A stretch of DNA of 64,000 bases from Chaetorhynchus papuensis (Eukaryota > Chordata > Aves > Passeriformes > Rhipiduridae): the NCBI GenBank assembly GCA_013396525.1, contig VWYX01000762.1, positions 297,237 to 361,236 of the forward strand, in the 5' to 3' direction. The translations under genes and the position numbers were made by a program. Each line of letters opens with the position of its first letter. The stretch's first letter is position 1. The notes under the pieces are model-generated. The model was given only the letters and a program-made list of their open reading frames with translations. It searched no databases and was not told the origin of the DNA. This document shows, one piece after another, positions 51,472 to 61,900 of the stretch.

Positions 51472-51571
51472 NNNNNNNNNNNNNNNNNNNNNNNNNNNNN
51501 NNNNNNNNNNNNNNNNNNNNNNNNNNNNNNNNNNNNNNNNNNNNNNNNNNNNNNNNNNNNNNNNNNNNNNN
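51472..51571. other. assembly gap, 100 N
   Basis: Exactly 100 N, the usual placeholder for a gap of unknown size. It directly follows a run of 13 A and falls in the inferred ETV5 3' UTR, so missing sequence there cannot be assessed. Confidence 0.99.
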
Positions 51572-52761
51572 AAGCTAACTAATGAGGAGAAAAAATTCCT
51601 ATACAGCATTTACAACAAAACATGTAGCCTGGTGCAGGGGAGGCAGGTATGGATATATGAGTGGTGGAGGAGTGTTAGGAGGTGCAGCAAGGGGTGGGGG
51701 GAGCTGGAGGGAAGTGGGCTATTGAGGAAGGGGGGTGGGGGACCCCCCATCCCTGCCCACCTCAGCCTTACAGCCCAGCTCCGAGGCCATGCCGAGCAGG
51801 GGGAGCGCAGCCGAGCCAGTACTGGGGTTCAGCCCTGGCTCCCCTGGGAAAGAGGACTGGAGCAGTGAAATGGAGTGGACCAGATCCTTCGGCAGCCATC
51901 CCAGGAAGCCGTGGGCATCGAGGGCTCCCCCTGCCACCAGGAAAGCCATGGGGGTGTCCCCAGGGGCTCCAGAGACAGCAGCCGGGCTGCAAAAAATAGC
52001 TTTGCCTTAAAATACAAAAAATCTACAAAAATCAGTTTAGAAACCTTTAGTATTTTCCTAAAACATCCCAAAAAAAAAAAAAAAATCCAAAACCAAAGAG
52101 GGAGTTAGTGTCAGGGTCTCCTCCCCCAAAATGCAACCCATGGCCCATAGCCAGAGCTGGGGAGGATTGAGGGCGCGGAGAGGATGCAGGAGGTTCTATG
52201 GGAACAAGGGGTTACATGGGGAGGGGGCTCGGGAAGAAGGCAGAAGGCTCCTCGGGGTTGGGGTAGGATGCTGCACACATCAGCCCCGGGGTGCTGGCCC
52301 AGGCGGCCCCCCCGCATCCCTCCTCTTTGTGCAAATCAAAGCCCTTTCCACCACACAAGGCAGCTACGCGGATTGTGCTCGATGCAAAGCAAGATTGTCG
52401 TGACAATTGGCTCGGTAGCCACTGCAGCCCAGCCCTGGGGCGGAGCCAGGGCCTGGGGAAGAGACTGCAACTTTAGGCTGCCGGCGCCCCAAGACATCAC
52501 ACTGATGCGTGGCAGGAGGTGCCAGCCACGGGCAGTCCTGTGCACTAGCCCTTGGAAAGGAAGGGTGGGAATTCGGCAGCAACACACGTGGGGCGTTTTA
52601 AATTCCTCAAATTTGCGTGTGCACCCGTGCGGTTTTGTCGTTGGGGTGGGTTGTTTTGTTTTTTTTTTCCTCTCCTTACGAACAGCCAAAAATATTCTTT
52701 AGAAAACCGTGTTTGCCCCAGGTGGATGCGCTAGTGCCAATGGCTCTGCCGGCCGGCCGAG

Positions 52762-52983
52762 TCAGTAGGCAAAGCCCTCCGCGTAGGGAAGGCTGCCGCA
52801 GGGATCCTTCTCCAGGAGGAACGCCGGGCTGTCCTCGAAGTGTGTCAGCGGCACCGTCTCCTCCTCCGGCACCGGGCAGTCCGGCTCCGTCTTCAGGAAA
52901 GGGCGCTGGTTGTCGGGATAGGCCATGGAGAAGAGGGCGTCGGGGTCACAGACGAATTTATAGACGTACCGCTCGCCGGCGAC
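52762..52983 (-). CDS. ETV5: ETV5 last coding exon
   Basis: 222 nt encoding residues 430-502 and TGA (plus strand 52762-52764). It finishes the ETS domain (VAGERYVYKFVCDPDALF) and holds the C-terminal acidic tail with EEETVPLTHFEDSPAFLL and the terminal SLPYAEGFAY. Acceptor CCTCACAG precedes GTCGCC. Confidence 0.97.
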   Translation of the reverse strand, partial: VAGERYVYKFVCDPDALFSMAYPDNQRPFLKTEPDCPVPEEETVPLTHFEDSPAFLLEKDPCGSLPYAEGFAY

Positions 52984-55900
52984 CTGTGAGGAGGAGGGAG
53001 AGTGTGAGAGGTGCCCTGAACGTTACCCCTGCCCTGGGGAACCACCACACACCTCACACCGGATCTAATCCCTCTCCTGCTGCACCCTGGGGCAGCAGGG
53101 GACAGTCACACGGGTGGCAGGGGGGTCACTCACCTTCTGCATGATGCCCTTCTCGTAGTAGTAGCGCAGGGAGCGGCTGAGCTTATCGTAGTTCATGGCT
53201 GGCCGGTTCTTCTGGATGCCCCAGCGCCGTGCTACCTGTGGGGAGAGAGGTGGCAGCCATCAGGGCTCCAGCCGGGGCTTTAACAGGGATCCCCAAAGGA
53301 AATCACAGCTGAAATGCAGGGTAGAGGCTTGTCTGGGGGGCTGGGGCAGCCAGGGGTGAAGGTGTCGCCGTGGTCTGGGAGTGGTTCCCCGCCTGGCATG
53401 ATAAATGCTCCAGCTGTGACCACGCAGCCACCACCACATCAGGGGCCAAATCAAAAGTCATTTGATTAGGGAGAGCATGCCAAAAAAGCTGCTTCAAAAT
53501 ACCACAATTTCCATGCACGGCGCAAGAGATATTATGGGTAATCACCCACAGTGTGCAGCTCGGTGCTGGCTACAGCTGCTCTCAATTACTCCCCAAACAG
53601 CTTCTTCCTCTGTGTCACCCTCCTGCGGAGCTGCACAGTTCCGGCACGGCCGTGTGCCAGCACGGAGCTGCTGCTGGAAACCCAGGGCAAGGGATGGGAG
53701 CAGCTCAGGAAGGAGGGAGCCAGGGCAGAGCAGCAGCTCTCAGCAAGGCACAGCACAGAGGCAACACCACCGCGGCTGGTGGCCCCTGCCAGCTTCAGCC
53801 ACGCCAGGAGGCGGTGGAAGAGATTAAAGGCGAATTTCTACAGCTGACTGGAGAGCAGAGATGCGAGTCTCGCCTCAAGCGCGAGTGGGAAGGTTCTGCT
53901 GCATGGGAAGGATCCAGCCCACTCCTGCATCCCCACAGCCACTCCCCAGCTCCAGGGCAGGACCTCTCGTACCTCCTCAGGCTCGATCAGCTTGAACTCC
54001 ATGCCCCGGCCGGTCCACGCGATGAAGTGGGCATTGGCGGGGTCGTCCAGGAGGGTGACCAGGAACTGCCAGAGCTGCAGGGACCCGCGCCGCTGGTAGG
54101 GAGGGCCCTCTCGGTACAGGGTGGGCTCCTGCTTCACTTTACCTGCCCACACCAAGACACCTGGTTAAACACCCCGGCTCTGCCCCTCTCCCACGCTGTA
54201 TTACCAGCACGGGACATGTACAACAACATGGGTCACCCCTGTGCCGAGACACCTGAGCAGGATCAGGCCATGGGGTGGGAGAGGGGAGAGGTGCTGGGGA
54301 GGGTACTGCAGGCATGTAGGTGTCAGGGACAGAGATGGAGCGTGGCAGTGATGCCAAGCTGCCACGTGGGATGATGCTGAGCAGCTCTCAAGAGCACCGT
54401 GCCAGCACTGCTTGGCTTTATAAGGCAGGCACTGCAGATCCCAGCATCCCCACATCTTCCTCCATGAGCCCCGGTTCCCCTGCAGGCCTCCTCCGGGGAC
54501 AGATTCTTACCCTCCAGCCTCTCGGGTACCACGCATGTGTCATCAAAATACAATCGTGTGTCCTTTTCATATGAAAATCCTACGAGGCAAAGACCCTTGG
54601 TGAGCAGAGGGCCCCTCCACTACCCTGGCTGGACCCCAAAAAAACCCTGGCTTGCCCAACCCAGCACAGGACCCCACCTGCAGCTCTGGGAGCAGACTCA
54701 TTCCCAGTTATTTCAGTGGCTGAGCACTGCACGGCTCTGCCCCCCTCACTGCTCCCAAACCCTATTAGCAGCTCTGTCAGGAGCATTATCCCAGATTACA
54801 CACCGCTGCCGTGCCCTCACAGCATGCTCACAGAGGCTGCCAGCTGCTTTTGGGGCTGGTGCTGGCTCTCATGGGCCCCACGGTGCTCCCGTGGGTGTTT
54901 TCAGGGTGCCCAGGGAGTGCTGCCCGCCACGAGGGAGGGGTGGGATGGGGCCATGGTGGGGGAGAGCAGGGGGGTCACTCACCGTCATGGCTGCTGGGGA
55001 AGACATTCCCCCGTAGGTATGAGGACTGGCAGTTAGGCACTTCTGAGGGGGAAATGGAGATGATGTTAAGGTTGTAAACCCTGTGGGTGCCACCCTGGAT
55101 TTGGCACCATATTCTTTACCCCGAGCATGTCCTGAGGTGAAGTCTGGGAACCTTCCTCCCTCCCTATGCTCCCTGGTCCACCACGTCCACCCTCAAAACT
55201 GGGGGAAAAAAACCCAGTGTGACTTGGGGTGGCACTGGAATTTAGACTGGAGCATGGGCTAAGTGAGCTCGAGTTTCCACAGGCCCCGCATGAAAGGAGG
55301 CACTGCTGCGCCTTCCCTGCCATCTGCTTGCCTGTGCCACCCTCCATCCCGAGGCTGGGGTATTTTTAGGTCCTAAGGCGATTAGAGGATTTTTCCGTGA
55401 TGCTGGTAGGGTCCAGCAGCCAGCAATCACAGCTGGCCCCAGGCCAGAGCCAAGGGGGGACCCGCCAGGCGCCGTGGGGCACCCCAGCCTGTGGCGACAG
55501 CACTGACCACACCACTGGCATCAAGTGAACGCCTGCTCTATCCCCTGGCCTTGGAAAAGGAGGAAAGGGGGGAAAGAAAAAGGCAAAGCAGCATCCCAGC
55601 ACCACGGGAGCTCCAGGGTGACACAGCACCCACTGCCCGAGGCCCAACCCTGCACCCGCCATGTTGATGGCAGAGATGATCTGCTCCTTGGGGTGTCACT
55701 GGTGTGACCCCACCAGCACCTGGCTGTCCCCCAACTCGCACCCACCTGAGTCAATGCAGTAGTCCCGGGGCTCCTGCTTGATGCCCATGGGGGGCTGGAA
55801 GCTGTGGCCGGGGGGACCGGGCAGGCCAGGGCCGCCATGCTCGTAGAGAGGGTCATGGTACTCCTGCTTGAATCCCTGAGGGGGGCGGGGGGCAGCAGGG

Positions 55901-58900
55901 CCCAGGGGCTCCGACAGCTGCCGGTGGTAGATGGGGCGGCTGTCCCCCGGGACCCCGGCCTGCGGCGGGAAGGGGTGGCAGGGCTCAGACAGCTGCCTCT
56001 GAAACCTGGGGGAGAAGGACACGGCATTACTGAGGAGTGGGGGGTCAGCCCTGTCCTCGGCTCCCACCCCAGACCAGGACTGCCTGACTGACAGCTGGGT
56101 GCCTTCAGCCGGGGGTGCTGCCAGGGTGCACCCACAGCAGGCTGGGATGGTTCATCAGAAGCACAGCCACCACAGGGGCTCGTCCCGTGGGGACCCAGTG
56201 GGGTGCTGAGAAGCCCTGTGCCCCTCCAAGCGCTCAGGACCCCAAGATGGAGGAGCAGGGTAACACACGGGCCGTCACAGTAAAGCCTTCAGCTATCTGG
56301 AAAGGAACAAGAAAAGGAACAAAAAAAACACCCCCCAAGACTCGTATCTCTGCAAACCAGTAAAATCTGTTCCCAGTGTGGGGGGCAGGGGCCAGGGATG
56401 CTGTGCATGGGTGGGCGCTTACGCAAAGCCAAATCCACTCCGCAGCTCCAGCCGGCTGCTAATCCGCCTGCGCAGCTGGGATTAAACCTTGAACCCGACA
56501 GCAGGGAGCACTATTTTGGGCTCCGTGGTGCTGCCACCACTGCTCTGAGAGCGCGGTTCCTGCTGCTGGCGATGGATGAGGGACCATCTCGAGGGGGTGC
56601 TGCCACATCCCCTCATCCTCCGGCACCTTGAAAGGTGATCTTGGATCTCCGTGCCGGCTCCTCTCAGCCGGCCTTGCACCATTTGGCTTTGTAACCGGAG
56701 CTCTCCCAGCTGCCGGGCTGGGATTACTCCATTTCCGAGCCATGTCCCTCTGCCCTTCCTGAATGAAACCCAAGCCCCGTGCTGGCACAGTGCTTCCCAA
56801 GGGGTCGCAGCCAGCCCCCTGCATAGCCTGAAGGTCACCCCGAGCCCCGCTTTGCTGGGGAGGGATGCTTGCCTGCTGTGGGCACATTCCAAGGGCTTCC
56901 GTGGCCCTGCTGCATGGCCTTTGCCAGGCTGCCACATCTCGTCCCATTCCCACAGGGGTGACACGGTGGCTGCCACAGCAAAGGGCATGCAGAGGCCACA
57001 AGAAGAGCATCTACTGAGAGCACCCATAGGAGCAAACCCAGGGTGAGGGAAGGGACTGGCAAAGCCTCCAGGGATATGGGAGTGATGGGGAATGAAGCCA
57101 CAGCTTGGAGAGGAAGGAGGGAACAGGGATCTCCCACCACAGCCCATAGAACCATGGTGATGCCATGCAATGCATGGGAGGGCTCAGGACCCCACCCCCA
57201 GGCTGGGGTGCACATGGGCAGCACAGAGATGGTCACAGCTCCACAGCCACAGCTCCACAGCCCAGCAGGACTTGCCTTGGGAGGCAGAGCTACAGTGGGT
57301 GGGAATGAGGAGAGCAGAGCCCTGACTCAGGACCATCACCCCTTGGAACAGGGGTGGATGCTGGAGGCAGCCCCTTCCTCCCTTGCCGTTCCCAAGAGGG
57401 AGGCAAAGGCTCTGCCCAGTGTTCTGGGACTGGACGGAGCAGCTCCCTGTTAGCAGGAGGAAGAGCCACAAGATCCCAGCAGGAAGCGGCAAGTTTTGCC
57501 ACGTGGGACCACAGGCAGCAACATTTGCCCCACTGACTGCAACCGCAGCACGGGGACAAAGGCACAAGCATTTCTCTTTCTTCTCCACACTTTGGGACCA
57601 CCGACCCGTGCCAAAAGTCCCCATAAATCCCTGGGAGGATTCCCGTGGTCTCTGGGGACGCCTTACCTGTGCTCTGCGGGGTATTGGTTCTCAGACATCA
57701 TCTTTGGCATGTGCATGGGCGGGTGCGGCGGCCGCGGCACGGCGAAGGGCGGCTGCTGCCGCTGCTCCTGCAGCGCGTGGGGGGCCGGGGCAGCCCCGTG
57801 GGCGGCCGCTGGCACGGCTGGGGCCGGCGGGGGCGGCGGTGGCAGGGCCGGGCCGGGGTGCGCGGGGGACACCGGCGTGGCGGGCGGCGTTAATGGCTTG
57901 AACCCGGCGGGGGGTTTCCTGTCGTAGGCACTGCCAAGGGAGGAGATGGGTGATGGCAACACTGGGGGGGGGGGACAGCAGGGCACGGCACAGAGCGCCT
58001 GGGGGCTCTGCAGGCAGCGGTGAGCGTCCCCCTGCTACCTACCAGCAGTTGTAGAGGCACTTGTCCCCATAGCCGGCACAGAGAGCCTGCTCGTGGCTGC
58101 AGGACGACAGCTCCGAGGACGGGCTGGGCAGCTCCCGCTTGATCTTTGCCGGAGGTGGGGCGTGCAGGACCACTGCAAGGACACCGAGGAGGACACGGGC
58201 TCACCCACAGGGGAGAGGGCGATGGGAACATCATCACCCCTGCAGGCATCAGCTCTTTGCTTGGCAATAAGGTGCTGAATTATGCCCTGGGAGCACCGGG
58301 CAGCTGAACCGGGGCACTGTGGTGCCCTGCCAGACCCCAGTGAGCCAGGGTGGCAGGGGAGGGCGGAGCTGGGACAGTCACAGCAGCCCAGGACACGGTT
58401 CTCAGAAGGGGAATCGCTCCCCATTGGGATCCAAGAGGGGCAGAGCAAGGGCTGCGAGAGGGCAACAGGCAGCTCAACAGCAGCCTTGGATGAGACACGT
58501 GCTGTGGCCAGGCCAGCAGCCCCCCAGCGAGTGAAGCAGAGCCCAGGCACCACAGGCAGTGGCTGCCTCCCTGAGACATGGAGCAAGGGGTGAGGGGGCT
58601 CGACAGACTGGAACTCCAAGAGCTCACAAACAGCAACCCACTCGCCCTCACAGGGGCATCCCCACTCCCAGAGATTTTAATTGGGATCCACCTTCCCGCA
58701 GCCAAGGTGGCCCAATGGGATCCACTCCTAGGGTCCCATGATTGTATGAGCTCAAGTGACAAACATCCTATTAAACCCAAATCCTCTCCGCCCACTCCCA
58801 AGCTCACTTGCTATATATAATTATAAACTGAGTAATATACGCTTAAGCTAATTAATTTCTAAAAGCAGGCGCCCTAGGAAAGGGAAAGCGCCTCAGAGAT

Positions 58901-61900
58901 CTGTACCTAAATAGTGCCTCAGAGGAGAGCCAAGACCAATCGGAAGTGGAGTATTAGCTTCATGCGAAGCCTAAACACAGCCCAGCTACACTGGAGAGGA
59001 GCAAATAGCTCCAGGACAACTGTTCACAGCTTGCCAGGTAATTAGCTGCTCCCCTAATTTGTCAAAACCTTTAAAGAGCTGCTGACTCCCCTTTGTACCC
59101 ATCCCCCCCCCTCGAAAGGCCTCAGTACAGCTGGTACCAAGGGCATAAACCCCCCCCTCCCCGAGAAGGATTTGAAACACAAAGCCCAGCGCTGAGCCAG
59201 CACAGCCCCTCACACGCCTTCCACCCGCTCCCAAGCCGGATTTATCCCACTCCTCCTTCCCCCCTCCCCAGCGAGGTTTTGCCACTCTCAGCATTTCCAG
59301 CCTTAAAAGGGGGCCAGCATGGCAGCGGCAAAGCACAGGCACCCCATGGGCCATGGGAAAGCAAAGGGGAACTGGCTTTGGAAGGGCTCCAGCTGCCTAT
59401 CGCGGGCATGGCTCTCCGAACAGGCTCCGTGTTGTTGGAGCGGGTTGTTTTTCCGCCAGCCGTACAATGGGGTCTGGTTATTCATTGAAAAAAAAGAGCC
59501 TCCAGTCCCTGAGCAGGCACCACCCTCCATTCACAAACACTTCGTAGTGCTCCATTCATGTGGCTGAGGGAGGGGAAAAAAAAAAAAAAAAAAAAAGAAA
59601 GGAAAAATTTCCCCAGAGCTTAGCACTGCCATTCAAAAAAAAAGGGAAATGAGCCTTAAGATCCTAACAGAGACCAGCTGTCCAAGCCCGGGCTCTGTGC
59701 AACGTTTGGATTCCTTACACAAACACTGCAGGGCCGGCCGGCGCTGCTCAGCATGACTCGCTCCTCTGCCAAGCTCACGGCCAGCGAGGCTGAACGAGTC
59801 CAGGGGGCACCGAGGCCAGTGGTGCAGTTTTTGGGGGGAAAGGCACTGGGTTTGGGTCCCAGCAGCCAGCAGCCGGGTGGGAGGAGCTGCCCTGCCCCAG
59901 CACCCAACACCTCAAAGGAACGCTGGGTGCAGGAGCACTTTTACCCTTTCCGGTCCTGCCCTTGGCACTATAATTAAAAGCTAAAAAAAATATATAAAAA
60001 TACGCAGAGGGAGCAGCTCAGCTACAGACGGAGCCGGAGAACGTGCGTCGGCAGATCCACGCCAAGGCTGAGCCACAGCAGCCAGGGCACCGTGGGTGCC
60101 TGACAGCCCCTCGGGATGGAAGGACCCCAGGGAGGCCGGGCAGGGGACCAGCCACACGTGCCACTGCTGTGCCCAGCCAGGAGGGGAGGTAGGAGAGCTC
60201 GGGCAAAACCCCCAGTGCCATACAAGCAGGCAAACTGGAAATGCCCCTTATGCCAACTGTCAGCCAAGGGTGACACCACAGAGCCACTCGAGGCCTTGAA
60301 TTCCCACTGAATGCCTTGGCGGAGGACAGGGCAGGTTATTCCCACCCATGGGCATAGCTGGACCTCCCCGAGACTAAGCTTGGGCAACACTGGCTTCCAG
60401 TGAATGAGCCAAGGGGAAGGCAAGGAAACCACCACTGCCAGCCCAGGGACACTGGCACCTGCTCAAGCCGTCACCTGGGAGCCGAGCTCCGCGCCTGCCC
60501 CTCCATCCCCCGGCGCTGCAGGATGCACCCAAGGTCACACCAGGAGAGGAGGCAGAAATAGAAGCCAGGCTCCTGCTTTCCTTTGTTTGAACAACTCTTC
60601 CTCACAAACAAACCTCCCTCTTGCATTCTGGTGCGTAAGAAACTCCGTGCCCTGCCCGTGGCTGTTGCCACGTGCTGCCTGCGCAGCGAGGCCGCAGGTA
60701 CCCTGGGAACAAATCACTTCTTGTGGTGCTCCATCTCCTCAGCGTGATCCCATCTCCTCAGCATGATCCCATCTCCTCAGCATGATCCCATCTCCTCAGC
60801 ATGATCCCATCACTTCCCAGGTACTTCAAAGACCAGTGGAGACACAACACTGTATGTACACCCTTGGCCACAGGACCACATTGCCGGTGAGCTCACCCCC
60901 ATGCCCGGCCAGGGGTGAGCTCTGTAGAGTCACCACAGCCTCCTCACTTTCATGGAAGGATCCACCACCTCCCTGGGCAACTAAGAAGCACTGAATCTGG
61001 CCTCTTGCCGCTCGGTCCAGGGCACTGAGAACAATGCATCCCCCACCTGGAGTAGGCTTGCTTTCCCTATGGCAGGATTTCCTCCCCAGCACAGCGACCC
61101 ACTGCCCTCCAGATTATTTTGCTCCCAAGCCCCAACTTTAAGACCCTGCCTGCCAGGGATCTTGGCTACGGAGGTGGGAACAGAGAGTGGGCAGGAGCAG
61201 AGCTGCAGGCAGCCATGAGGGGGTTTTAGCGAGGCAAGAAGGATGCTGCAGGTCTGAGCATCTCCAAGACTCCACGTGGCACATACAGCAATGCTCTCCA
61301 TTGCAGTGGGGTCCAAACTGAGCCTGGTTTGCCCCTTTTTGCTGCTGTGCCAAGGAAGCTTGGCCCTGGGAATGCAAAATGGGGCACAAGATTGAGGATT
61401 GCTCAGGTTAAGAGAGCAGCAGTTCCCTCAGGCAAAAGGCGTGGAGCTACACAACTGCAGAAACAGAGTCCAACACAGGCCCACAAACATCCGTGGGGAC
61501 TGAGGGGGGATTTACCTCTCCCCAGGAGCCAATGGATGCTGAACTCCAGTGTGACTGCCAGCCCAGGAAGGCAGCATGTCCCTGCTAGTGAAAGCTGGCT
61601 GCAGCTGCACCAGGGCCATCCTCCCTTTCTACATGGTTCAAAACTGGAGTTTCTCTCCTCTGTGAACTCTCTCTAGTGCAGGGATGGAAGGGCTGGGCTT
61701 CCCATTCCCCTCTGCCTCAGTCTGAGTCCCCCCACAGCCAGCACCCCAGCAGCGAGAGAAACCTTTGCTGTCTCTCCCCAGGAAAGTGAAGGAAGGTTAT
61801 TGCTGCAGGGAGTCACGCAGGCAGGATCTCTCAAGTGACAAAGGCATTTCAACACCAGGTCCACAGGCTGAGCAGGTCAGAACATTTTAAGAGTCCTGAC

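Larger units (their letters stand above)
51190..52761 (-). other. ETV5: ETV5 3' UTR (inferred), interrupted by an assembly gap
   Basis: Sequence after the ETV5 stop on the - strand, up to a canonical AATAAA at 51209-51214 (TTTATT on +). The length of at least 1.5 kb is reasonable for the gene. It includes a 100-N gap of unknown true size, an A/T-rich segment at about 52000-52100 and a GC-rich block next to the stop codon. No open frame in it looks conserved. Confidence 0.65.

Noticed and set aside
53553..54374. 273-codon + strand open frame
   Set aside because: It overlaps the ETV5 exon for the ETS domain on the opposite strand. GC-rich antisense frames of exons are often open by chance.
60732..60812. 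CRISPR-like spaced repeats
   Set aside because: The units are directly adjacent with no spacers, and the locus is a vertebrate intron. It is a tandem repeat.
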